DNA from: Frigoribacterium sp. Leaf415 | GTDB taxonomy: Bacteria; Actinomycetota; Actinomycetes; Actinomycetales; Microbacteriaceae | Direction of reading: 5' to 3' | NCBI RefSeq assembly: GCF_001424645.1 | Contig: NZ_LMQR01000001.1 | Location: 427,301-491,300 of the forward strand | DNA: 64,000 nucleotides | Shown: piece after piece, positions 1 through 10,509 of the stretch | Layout: each line of letters begins with the position of its first letter | Position numbering within the stretch: the first letter of the stretch is position 1 | Position numbers and translations under genes: made by a program | The notes under the pieces: generated by a model | The model's database searches: none | What the model saw: only the letters and a program-made list of their open reading frames with translations | What the model was told of the DNA's origin: nothing

Positions 1-3264
<3,264 letters not shown>

Positions 3265-3304
3265 TCCCTCGGCGCCGGTCGCCCGAAGGGCCGGTGACGC
3301 TTTG

Positions 3305-3338
3305 CACCCCGGTCTCTCGACATCGAGGAACCGGGGTG
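3305..3338 (+). terminator. Terminator hairpin after asd
   Basis: CACCCCGGT (3305-3313) pairs with ACCGGGGTG (3330-3338), and an inner CTCGA/TCGAG pair (3316-3320, 3323-3327) extends the stem. The tail TCGTCGTCC is not a T-run, as is common in high-GC genomes. It separates asd from the mqo promoter. Confidence 0.65.
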
Positions 3339-3381
3339 TCGTCGTCCGGTGACCACCCGGGGTCGCCGAGGGGGCCGGGCC

Positions 3382-3387
3382 TAGACT
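3382..3387 (+). promoter_or_regulatory. -10 box for leaderless mqo mRNA
   Basis: TAGACT is followed by exactly six bases and then the GTG start at 3394. There is no Shine-Dalgarno sequence, so the mRNA probably begins at the start codon. Confidence 0.55.
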
Positions 3388-3393
3388 GACCTC

Positions 3394-4875
3394 GTGACCG
3401 ATGCGAAGAAGCCCGTCGACGTAGCCCTCATCGGGGCCGGCATCATGAGTGCCACCCTCGGTGCCATGATCAAGCAGCTCGAGCCGAGCTGGACGATCCA
3501 GATCTACGAGGCGCTGGGCGACGTCGCCCTCGAATCGAGCAACCCCTGGAACAACGCGGGCACGGGCCACTCGGCCCTCTGCGAGCTCAACTACACGCCC
3601 GAGCGGTCGGACGGCACCATCGACACCTCGAGCGCCGTCAAGGTCAACGAGCAGTTCCAGGTCTCGCGGCAGTTCTGGTCGTTCCTCGTGGCCGAGGGGG
3701 CCCTGCCCCAGCCCGACGCCTTCATCAACTCGACCCCGCACATGAGCTTCGTCTGGGGTGAGAAGAACGTCGAGTACCTCCGCAAGCGCCACGAGGCACT
3801 GCGCGAGCACCCGCTGTTCCAGGGCCTCGAGTTCAGCACCGACGCGTCCGTCATCCGGTCGTGGGCGCCGGTCCTCATCCCGGGTCGGGCGAAGGGGCAG
3901 CCGATCGCGGCGACGCGCATCGCCGCCGGGACGGACGTCGACTTCGGGTCGCTCACGCGCCTCCTCTTCACGTACCTCCAGGGCGAGGGAGCGATCCTCG
4001 AAGTCGACCACCGCGTCACGAACCTCACGAAGCTCGCCGACGGCACGTGGCGGGTGGCCCTCCGCAAGCAGGTCGGCGGCACGCCCACGACGGTCGACGC
4101 ACGCTTCGTGTTCGTCGGCGCCGGCGGGGGAGCCCTGCACCTGCTGCAGAAGTCGGGCATCGACGAGATCAAGGGCTTCGGCGGATTCCCGGTCAGCGGC
4201 GAGTTCCTGCGCTGCGACGACCCCGCGATCGTCGGCAAGCACCAGGCCAAGGTCTACGGCAAGGCCGCCGTCGGCTCGCCCCCGATGTCGGTGCCGCACC
4301 TCGACACCCGCGTCGTCGACGGGCAGGCCAGCCTGATGTTCGGGCCCTACGCCGGCTTCAGTCCGAAGTTCCTCAAGCACGGTTCGATGTTCGACCTGTT
4401 CGCGTCGATCCGTGCCCACAACCTCTACCCGATGATCCGTGCCGGCCTCGCCAACCTCTCGTTGGTCAAGTACCTCGTGGGGCAGTTGGCGGCGAGCAAG
4501 CAGACCAAGTTCGAGGCGCTGCGCGAGTTCATGCCCGACGCCGATCCGAAGGACTGGTACCGCATCACCGCCGGCCAGCGGGTGCAGGTCATCAAGAAGG
4601 ACCGCAAGAAGGGCGGGGTGCTCCAGTTCGGCACCGAGGTGATCACGGCGGGCGACGGCACCATCGCGGGCCTGCTCGGTGCGTCCCCGGGGGCGTCCAC
4701 GGCCGTGCCGATCATGCTCAGCGTGCTCGAGCGGTGCTTCCCCGACCGCATCGCCGCGTGGAAGCCGCGGCTCAACGCGATGATCCCGACCTACGGTGAC
4801 GATCTCTCGTCCGACGAGCAGCGGGCCGCCTCGACCATCGGGGCGACCGCCGAGGCGCTGAACATCCACGCCTGA
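3394..4875 (+). CDS. mqo: Malate:quinone oxidoreductase
   Basis: FAD-dependent peripheral membrane enzyme that oxidises malate to oxaloacetate and passes electrons to menaquinone, in place of or beside soluble malate dehydrogenase. The product has 493 residues, standard for Mqo. The FAD-binding Rossmann motif DVALIGAGIMSATLG is near residues 9-23, followed by the family-typical ESSNPWNNAGTGHSALCELN stretch near 49-68. The C-terminal part holds the GDGTIAGLLGASPGAST flavin-side motif. Start GTG at 3394 fits the -10 box at 3382. It stands alone between a terminator and the SOS-box promoter. Confidence 0.97.
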   Translation: MTDAKKPVDVALIGAGIMSATLGAMIKQLEPSWTIQIYEALGDVALESSNPWNNAGTGHSALCELNYTPERSDGTIDTSSAVKVNEQFQVSRQFWSFLVAEGALPQPDAFINSTPHMSFVWGEKNVEYLRKRHEALREHPLFQGLEFSTDASVIRSWAPVLIPGRAKGQPIAATRIAAGTDVDFGSLTRLLFTYLQGEGAILEVDHRVTNLTKLADGTWRVALRKQVGGTPTTVDARFVFVGAGGGALHLLQKSGIDEIKGFGGFPVSGEFLRCDDPAIVGKHQAKVYGKAAVGSPPMSVPHLDTRVVDGQASLMFGPYAGFSPKFLKHGSMFDLFASIRAHNLYPMIRAGLANLSLVKYLVGQLAASKQTKFEALREFMPDADPKDWYRITAGQRVQVIKKDRKKGGVLQFGTEVITAGDGTIAGLLGASPGASTAVPIMLSVLERCFPDRIAAWKPRLNAMIPTYGDDLSSDEQRAASTIGATAEALNIHA

Positions 4876-4920
4876 GGCCTCGTCCCGGGCGTCGCGTCCT
4901 CGTGTCGTGCGACGTGGGGT

Positions 4921-4949
4921 TTGACCCTGCTTCGAACGTGTGTTCGAAT
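4921..4949 (+). promoter_or_regulatory. LexA (SOS) box overlapping a leaderless promoter
   Basis: TCGAAC-GTGT-GTTCGA at 4932-4947 is a perfect actinobacterial SOS box (TCGAACN4GTTCGA). It lies between a candidate -35 TTGACC (4921-4926) and overlaps the candidate -10 TCGAAT (4944-4949), with a 17-base spacer. The ATG at 4956 is six bases past the -10, so LexA bound here should block RNA polymerase directly. The operator is seen; LexA binding is inferred. Confidence 0.85.
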
Positions 4950-4955
4950 GGGGGC

Positions 4956-6146
4956 ATGCGATGGTCCGAGCAAGCGGTCGACACCGAGAACGCCTCGGCG
5001 CTGCCCGGTCTGGCGCGGCTGAACAACCTGATCACCTCCGTCACGACACCCGAGTTCGCGGGGGTGACGTTCCACGAGGTGGTCGCGAAGAGCGCCCTCA
5101 ACCGCGTCCCGGGCGGCGACTCGGCTCTGCCTTTCGGGTGGACGATCAATCCCTACCGCGGCTGCAGCCACGCCTGCGTGTACTGCTTCGCCCGTCCCAC
5201 CCACGAGTACCTCGACCTCGACGGCGGCGACGACTTCGACCGGCAGATCGTCGTCAAGGTGAACGTCGCCGAGGTGCTCGCCCGCGAACTGCACCGCCCG
5301 ACGTGGCAGCACCACCCGGTCGCTCTCGGCACGAACACCGACCCCTACCAACGTGCCGAGGGCCGGTACCGGCTCATGCCCGGCATCATCGCCGCCCTCG
5401 CCGACTCGGGCACCCCCTTCAGCATCCTGACGAAGGGCACGCTGTTGCGGCGCGACCTGCCCCTGCTCGCCGAGGCGGCGCAGCACGTGCCCGTCGACCT
5501 CGCCATGTCGATCGCCGTCTACGACGACGACCTGCAGCAGTCGGTCGAGCCGGGCACGCCGACGACGGCAGCCCGCCTGGCCACCGTCTCGGCGGCCCGC
5601 GAGCTGGGGTTGTCCTGCTCGGTCTTCATGATGCCCGTGCTGCCGTACCTCACCGACGGCCTCGACCACCTGCACGCGGCGCTCGCCGCCGTCCGCGACT
5701 CGGGTGCCTCGAGCGTCATGTACAGCGCCTTGCACCTCAAGCCCGGGGTCAAAGAGTGGTGGTTCGCCTGGCTCGAGCGTGAGCACCCCGAGCTCGTGGC
5801 CAAGTACCGTGCGCTCTACTCCCAGGGCACCTACGCGCCGACGGGCTACCGCTCCTGGCTGGCCGCACGTCTACGGCCCCTGTTGCGCGAGTACGGCCTC
5901 GAGAAGGGGCAGTCCGACCCGGCCATGGGGTCGATGCGCTCGGCGGCGCTCGACGACAGCGCGCGTTCCCTGCGACTGATGGGGCTGAACGGCGCCGGCA
6001 CCGGCACGGGCACGGCAGCCGCCGGCTCCGCCGCCCTCCCGGGCATCCCCGACCTGTCGCTCGGTGCCGGTGGCTCCGCGGTCCCGCGGGCCCTCATCGC
6101 CCACGAGCTGCCGGGCGGGGCACGGTCGCAGCCGCGACTGTTCTGA
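4956..6146 (+). CDS. Radical SAM protein of the Rv2578c family (SplB-like)
   Basis: The product has 396 residues. YRGCSHACVYCFARPTHEY near residue 65 carries the CxxxCxxC cluster that binds the [4Fe-4S] and S-adenosylmethionine of radical SAM enzymes. Proteins of this Rv2578c group resemble spore photoproduct lyase (SplB), which repairs UV damage to DNA; the reaction of the non-spore group is not known to me. The perfect SOS box just before the start supports a role in the DNA-damage response. The ATG at 4956 is chosen because it matches the leaderless promoter; an in-frame extension to 4902 would read through the operator. The last ~45 residues are low-complexity Gly/Ala/Thr. Confidence 0.88.
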   Translation: MRWSEQAVDTENASALPGLARLNNLITSVTTPEFAGVTFHEVVAKSALNRVPGGDSALPFGWTINPYRGCSHACVYCFARPTHEYLDLDGGDDFDRQIVVKVNVAEVLARELHRPTWQHHPVALGTNTDPYQRAEGRYRLMPGIIAALADSGTPFSILTKGTLLRRDLPLLAEAAQHVPVDLAMSIAVYDDDLQQSVEPGTPTTAARLATVSAARELGLSCSVFMMPVLPYLTDGLDHLHAALAAVRDSGASSVMYSALHLKPGVKEWWFAWLEREHPELVAKYRALYSQGTYAPTGYRSWLAARLRPLLREYGLEKGQSDPAMGSMRSAALDDSARSLRLMGLNGAGTGTGTAAAGSAALPGIPDLSLGAGGSAVPRALIAHELPGGARSQPRLF

Positions 6147-6194
6147 GCCTGCAAGAGCCTGCGAGAGCCTGCGAGAGCCTGCGAGAGCCTGGGG
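6145..6194 (+). repeat. Five tandem 10-bp repeats after the radical SAM gene
   Basis: Units GAGCCTGCAA, three GAGCCTGCGA and GAGCCTGGGG follow end to end, the first overlapping the stop codon. The rest of the gap to 6375 holds no gene and two further near-repeats of GGTCGGTGGGTCACGG. Confidence 0.85.
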
Positions 6195-6309
6195 CCGTCG
6201 GGCCACGGGGTCGGTGGGTCACGGGGTCGGCGGGTCCCTCCCCGGTCGGGTGGAACGGGGCACAAAACGAGCCACCTGCCCGCCCGGCGTGGTCGGTGGC
6301 CCCACATGT

Positions 6310-6343
6310 CGGGGTACAGCCCTGGTCCGCCTTCTGCCATGAT
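6310..6343 (+). promoter_or_regulatory. Candidate kinase-operon promoter with CGGGGTACAG element
   Basis: CATGAT at 6338-6343 is a plausible -10 box, about 26 bases before the Shine-Dalgarno and start of the kinase. TCGGGGTACAG at 6309-6319 covers the -35 position. The same element recurs elsewhere (see findings). Confidence 0.35.
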
Positions 6344-6375
6344 CTCTCCTGACCCGAACGAGCCGAGGAGGCCCC

Positions 6376-7608
6376 ATGCTGCTCGGCCTCCCGGCCCACC
6401 TCGCGCCCGCGGCCGTCGGCGACTCGGTGTCCAGGGCGTGTCACGCGATCGCGGCCACGGTCCTCGCGGCGGCGGCCGCCCTGTTGCTCTCGAAACAGGT
6501 CGCCACGCCCGACCTGCTGCTCTGGCCCGCCCTGGTCTCGCTCGCGCCGTTGGTGGTCCTGCTCGTCGTGGTCGAGCGCACGCGTTCGACGACGGCCCAT
6601 CTCGCGTACCTGATCGTCGGGACCGCCGCCCTGTACTGGTACGCCGTCACGCTCTTCTCGCAGGTGGCCGCCGTGCAGGCGTCGGACGCCTTCTCGCTCT
6701 CGCTGCCCAAGATCGCCCTCATCATGGTCGGCAGCACCGCCGTCGGCCCACGCCGCGGTCTCCTCTGGTCGGCGGCGGGCTACGCGGCGGGCGAGCTCGC
6801 CACGCAGCTGGCGACCTGGCACACCGGGGCCTCCCTGCGGCTCGACGTCACCGCCCTGCTGGCGTTCGTCCTCGTGGCCGTGGTGTCGGGCCACGCCGAG
6901 GCGTCGCGAGGACGTGCTCGCAAGGCGCAGTCCCGGCTGCACCGGGCGGCGCTCGAGCAGCAGGTCCAGGGCATCCGCGTCGACATCGAGCAGCAGGCCG
7001 CCGCCCTCGTCCACGACACGATCCTCGGGCACCTCGCGGCCCTGGCGGTCGCCCGCCCCGGTCCCCTGTCGCGCGAGACCACCCGGTCGATCGCGGCCGA
7101 CCTGGAGGTGCTCGTGGGGCGGGACTGGCTCTCGCCCGGCTCCGTGCCGCCCGAGGTCGCCGTGACGGCCGCCGACGACTGGGAGCGCAGTCGACTGCAC
7201 GCGGCCGTCGAGCAGTCGCGGTCGGGTGGCCTCGAGGTGGCCGTGACGGGCGACGTCGCGGCGGTCGGTCGCCTCGACCCCGTCACCGGCGACGCGCTCG
7301 GACTGGCCGTCGCGCAGTGCCTCGTCAACGTGAGCCGCCACAGCGGGGCCGACCGGGCCGAGCTCGTCCTCTTCGGCGACGGCACCGACCTCACCGTGAT
7401 GGTGATCGACGACGGCGTCGGCTTCGACACGGCGACGGTGGCCCCCGACCGTCTCGGCCTGACGACGTCCGTCGAGGCCCGTCTCGCACGCGTCGACGGT
7501 CACGTGCAGATCTGGTCGTCCCCCGGCAGCGGCACGTCGATCGTCCTGCGGGTCCCGTTCGCCGTCACGGCACCGGTGGTCGTCGCCGACGACGGGGTGC
7601 CCGCATGA
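6376..7608 (+). CDS. Membrane sensor histidine kinase
   Basis: The product has 410 residues. Several membrane helices fill roughly 18-185, without a large external domain. The cytoplasmic part then gives LVHDTILGHL, with His213 as probable phospho-acceptor, as in kinases paired with NarL-type regulators. The ATPase domain shows an N-box (CLVNVSRHSG, Asn near 317), a G1 motif (DDGVGFD) and a late G-box (GSGTSIVLRVPF). ATG at 6376 has GAGGAGG nearby. It overlaps the next gene by ATGA, and a response regulator follows, so this is the active kinase of a three-gene signalling unit. The signal is not evident. Confidence 0.85.
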   Translation: MLLGLPAHLAPAAVGDSVSRACHAIAATVLAAAAALLLSKQVATPDLLLWPALVSLAPLVVLLVVVERTRSTTAHLAYLIVGTAALYWYAVTLFSQVAAVQASDAFSLSLPKIALIMVGSTAVGPRRGLLWSAAGYAAGELATQLATWHTGASLRLDVTALLAFVLVAVVSGHAEASRGRARKAQSRLHRAALEQQVQGIRVDIEQQAAALVHDTILGHLAALAVARPGPLSRETTRSIAADLEVLVGRDWLSPGSVPPEVAVTAADDWERSRLHAAVEQSRSGGLEVAVTGDVAAVGRLDPVTGDALGLAVAQCLVNVSRHSGADRAELVLFGDGTDLTVMVIDDGVGFDTATVAPDRLGLTTSVEARLARVDGHVQIWSSPGSGTSIVLRVPFAVTAPVVVADDGVPA

Positions 7609-8777
7609 CCCTCGCCGCCCCTCCTCGACCCGGGGGGCGCGCCTCCGGCCGGTCACCCCAGCAGGTCGACCCCCTCGGCGCCCTGGCCGCCCGGCCGATC
7701 ACCCTCGGGGCGGCCCTCGCCGCATGGCTCGTCGCCGTCGTCGACACGCTGCTGCGGGCCTCCGACGTGTCCTCGCCGTGGGCCGCGGCGGGCGCACTCG
7801 TCGCCGTGGCCGCGGGCGGTGTCGTGCTCGTCGCGTCGGCCGCGCCCCTGCGGGCGCCGTTCGGGCCCGGGGCGCTCTGGTGCGTCGCGGCGGCGTGCAC
7901 GGCGGCGGGCGTCCTGTCCGCCCTGGCCACGGCCGGCAGTAACCCGTTCGTGCGGGACGACTGGGCGGGGATCGCCTCGGGGGTCCTCCTGCTCGGGGTG
8001 GCCCCGTACCGTTCGGCGCGCGAGATCCTCGCCGCCGGAGGCGCCGTGGCCGCGGTCCTCGCCGTCGTGGTCCTGGTCGAGGCGCCGGGCTTCGTCACAC
8101 CGGTGCCCACCGCGTCGTACGTCGTGGTCGCCCTCACGCCGTTGCTTGCCCTGACGGCCGCCTCGGCGGCCTTCTCGCACGTCTTCGTCGCCCACGTCGA
8201 GGGGTGGGTCTCCCGGGCCACGGGGTTCCGCCGAGCCAGCACCGACGACCTCAGGGTGACCCTCGCCCGGTCGGTCCAGCAGGACCGCGTCACCGTGCTC
8301 AACCGCGAGGTCGTGCCGTTCTTCGCGCGACTGGTCGAGTCCGGTCGGATCGGCGAGGGGGACGCCGACGAGGCACGGCGCGTGGCCGACTCGTTGCGCG
8401 CCTCCCTGGTGGCCGACGCCGACGCGACGTGGCTGGCCCGGCGTCTCGCCGCGCCCGGTCGTCGGGTGCCGGCCGAGGTCGTCGACCCCGATCGGCTCGC
8501 CGATCGCCTGGGCCCGGAGCACCGCACCGCGCTCTGGGCGCTCTTCGCGGCGGTGGAGGACGTCGAGGTCGTCGACGCCCGCTCGCTCCGGGTCGTGCTC
8601 GAGGCCGGGGAGGCGCGGGTCGACATCGCCGTCGAGCTCGCGTTCGGGTCCTCGGCCGCTGCCGCACGACGGTCGCTCGCCCCCTGTCTGACCGTGCTCC
8701 GCCTCGTCTCGGGCGACCTGCGGGTCGACCGGGCACCCTCGCATCTGACACTAAGGTTTTCTTATGACCAGCACTGA
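7605..8777 (+). CDS. Membrane protein with degenerate kinase-like cytoplasmic domain
   Basis: The product has 390 residues and is not a family I can name. About six hydrophobic segments lie in 30-200, then a cytoplasmic region. The layout copies that of the preceding kinase, but I find no HD phospho-acceptor motif and no DxGxG ATP-binding motif. The tail (near 330-385) has the alternating strand and helix feel of an ATPase fold that has lost its motifs. It starts inside the kinase gene (ATGA overlap) and ends 14 bases inside the response regulator gene, so all three are translationally coupled. I infer a partner or sensor subunit for the kinase. Confidence 0.7.
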   Translation: MTLAAPPRPGGRASGRSPQQVDPLGALAARPITLGAALAAWLVAVVDTLLRASDVSSPWAAAGALVAVAAGGVVLVASAAPLRAPFGPGALWCVAAACTAAGVLSALATAGSNPFVRDDWAGIASGVLLLGVAPYRSAREILAAGGAVAAVLAVVVLVEAPGFVTPVPTASYVVVALTPLLALTAASAAFSHVFVAHVEGWVSRATGFRRASTDDLRVTLARSVQQDRVTVLNREVVPFFARLVESGRIGEGDADEARRVADSLRASLVADADATWLARRLAAPGRRVPAEVVDPDRLADRLGPEHRTALWALFAAVEDVEVVDARSLRVVLEAGEARVDIAVELAFGSSAAAARRSLAPCLTVLRLVSGDLRVDRAPSHLTLRFSYDQH

Positions 8778-9513
8778 GTCGAGCGGTCGCTCGTCCCATC
8801 GTCCGGGCTTCGGGAGGCCCGTCGCAGCACCCTCGTGGGCCACCGTCGGCCCGGGTTCCGACGCACCGCCCGCCCGTCGCGTCCGGCTCGCGATCCTCGA
8901 CGACCACGAGGTGCTGCTCGACAGCCTGAGCAGCTGGATCAACGTCAACGCCTACGACTTCGACCTCGTCCTCACGGCACACACCTGGCTGCAGCTGGTG
9001 CACAGCGACAACTTCCCGACCGACCTCGTCTTCCTCGACTTCCAGTTGAAAGAGCCGGTCTCCATCGAGGCCCGCGTGCGCACCTGCCGGGCGGCCGGGG
9101 CCAAGGTCGTCGTGCTGTCGAGCCTCGACACCCGCGAGTCGCGCGAACGAGCCCTCGAGGCGGGGGCGTCGGCCTTCCTGTCGAAGACCCTGCCGATGCG
9201 CGAGGTGATGGACGCCGCCCGCCAGGTCATGGGGGTCGCCCGTGACAACTCGCCTCAGCGCGACTGGCGTCCGCTGCCGGCCGGTGCCGCGAACCAGACC
9301 AGGCCCAAGCTCAGCGCCGGCGAGGCCGAGGCGTTCCGGTTGTACGTCTCGGGTTTCAGCACCAACGAGGTCGCCGCGCAGATGAACGTCCAGTACGAGA
9401 CGGCGAAGACCTTCCTCCGTCGGGTGCGCGAGAAGTACGCCAAGGCCAACCGACCGGCCAGCAAGAAGTCCGAGCTCATCCGTCGGGCGGCCGAAGACGG
9501 TTACCTCCAGTAG
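8764..9513 (+). CDS. NarL/LuxR-type response regulator
   Basis: The product has 249 residues: an N-terminal tail of about 38, a receiver domain and a LuxR helix-turn-helix. The receiver shows the acidic pair in LAILDDHE, probable phospho-acceptor Asp92 (VFLDFQL), the switch Ser of VVLSSL and the conserved Lys in FLSKTLP. The C-terminal domain (near 182-249) has the FSTNEVAAQMNVQYETAKTF recognition-helix region. It overlaps the preceding gene by 14 bases and shares one base with tdk. Its output genes are not evident, though the CGGGGTACAG element before the kinase is one candidate operator. Confidence 0.88.
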   Translation: MTSTESSGRSSHRPGFGRPVAAPSWATVGPGSDAPPARRVRLAILDDHEVLLDSLSSWINVNAYDFDLVLTAHTWLQLVHSDNFPTDLVFLDFQLKEPVSIEARVRTCRAAGAKVVVLSSLDTRESRERALEAGASAFLSKTLPMREVMDAARQVMGVARDNSPQRDWRPLPAGAANQTRPKLSAGEAEAFRLYVSGFSTNEVAAQMNVQYETAKTFLRRVREKYAKANRPASKKSELIRRAAEDGYLQ

Positions 9514-10118
9514 TGGCCAAGCTCTACTTCCGCTACGGCGCGATGAACAGCGGCAAGAGCACGGCTCTGCTGCAGGCGGCCTACAACTACGAAGAACGCG
9601 GTCAGCGCGTGTTGCTCGCCAAGCCGGGGGTCGACACGAAGGGCGACGACGCCATCGTCTCGCGGTTGGGAGTCACCCGGGCCGCGGACGTCACCTTCGC
9701 CCCCGACGACGAGGTCCGGCAGGTCTTCCTGGCCCGACGTGACGCCGTGCGCGACGAGACGGGCTCGAGCCTCGCCTGCCTGCTCGTGGACGAGGCGCAG
9801 TTCCTGGCGCCGCACCAGATCGACGACCTGCTGCGCATCGCGATCCTCGACGACGTCCCGGTGCTGGCCTACGGCATCCGGACGGATTTCCGCACGGTGG
9901 CCTTTCCCGGCAGTCGTCGGCTCCTCGAGGTGGCGCACTCGCTCGAAGAGCTCAAGACGATCTGCCGGTGCGGTCGAAAGGCGGTCTTCACGGCGCGTAC
10001 GGTCGGCGACCGGTTCGTGTTCGACGGGGACCAGGTCGCGATCGACGGCCAGCAGGTGACGTACGAGTCGCTGTGCGGTGCCTGCTACCTCGCCGAGTCC
10101 GGCGGCCGTCTCGCCTGA
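9513..10118 (+). CDS. tdk: Thymidine kinase
   Basis: Phosphorylates thymidine to dTMP for nucleotide salvage, in the cytoplasm. The product has 201 residues, as usual for the TK1-like type II family. The P-loop GAMNSGKSTALL is near 9-20, the Walker B-like LLVDEAQFL near 90, and the zinc lasso cysteines appear as CRCGRK and CGACY. The GTG start at 9513 shares its first base with the stop of the response regulator, so it is probably cotranscribed with the signalling genes, an unexpected pairing. The nucleoside uptake and salvage genes at 53-60 kb would supply its substrate. Confidence 0.95.
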   Translation: MAKLYFRYGAMNSGKSTALLQAAYNYEERGQRVLLAKPGVDTKGDDAIVSRLGVTRAADVTFAPDDEVRQVFLARRDAVRDETGSSLACLLVDEAQFLAPHQIDDLLRIAILDDVPVLAYGIRTDFRTVAFPGSRRLLEVAHSLEELKTICRCGRKAVFTARTVGDRFVFDGDQVAIDGQQVTYESLCGACYLAESGGRLA

Positions 10119-10134
10119 CCCCGGTCGGCCCCGC

Positions 10135-10354
10135 AGGGGGAGCCATCTGCCGTGTCGCCCGAGAGGTGAACCGATGAACGAAAAAGAGAATGGCTCCACC
10201 CGAGGGTGGAGCCATTTGCCGTGTCGCCCGAAGGGCGAACCAATGAACACAAAGAAATTGGCCCCACCCAAGGGTGGAGCCAATTTCGTGTCGCCCGAAG
10301 GGCGAACCAAAAAGCACAAAGAAATTGGCCCCACCCAAGGGTGGAGCCAATTTC
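10135..10354. repeat. Tandem array of ~67-bp hairpin repeats
   Basis: Three hairpins sit 67-68 bases apart: 12-bp arms at 10189-10200/10205-10216 (loop CGAG), and two copies with 16-bp arms at 10254-10269/10272-10287 and 10321-10336/10339-10354 (loop AA). They are joined by a linker holding a second small palindrome TCGCCC-GAA-GGGCGA. A fourth, decayed unit (right half only) begins near 10135. The array lies between tdk and tRNA-Pro, downstream of both, so it could end transcription from both sides. Open frames across it are artefacts. Confidence 0.9.
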
Positions 10355-10357
10355 TTG

Positions 10358-10431
10358 TCGGGGTAGCGGGATTCGAACCCACGACCTCCTCGTCCCGAAC
10401 GAGGCGCGCTACCAAGCTGCGCCACACCCCG
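10358..10431 (-). tRNA. tRNA-Pro (anticodon CGG)
   Basis: The reverse complement folds as a 74-base cloverleaf. The acceptor arm CGGGGTG pairs with TACCCCG, the anticodon arm is CCTCG/CGAGG around TTCGGGA, so the anticodon is CGG, and the T arm holds GGTTCGAATCC. CCA is not encoded. Confidence 0.95.
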
Positions 10432-10465
10432 ATGTCTTCGCGTTCTCACGTGAAGCAACCTGACA

Positions 10466-10471
10466 AGAATA
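10466..10471 (-). promoter_or_regulatory. -10 box for tRNA-Pro
   Basis: On the minus strand TATTCT lies 34 bases before the tRNA 5' end. The -35 region is weak. Confidence 0.4.
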
Positions 10472-10509
10472 GCCCATGTTCGGGCCTGCTCGTGTCACCC
10501 GGCGGAAGG

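Noticed and set aside
10135-10354. CRISPR array
   Set aside because: The repeated part is a long hairpin and the ~35-base intervening stretches are also similar to each other, so there are no unique spacers and no cas genes.
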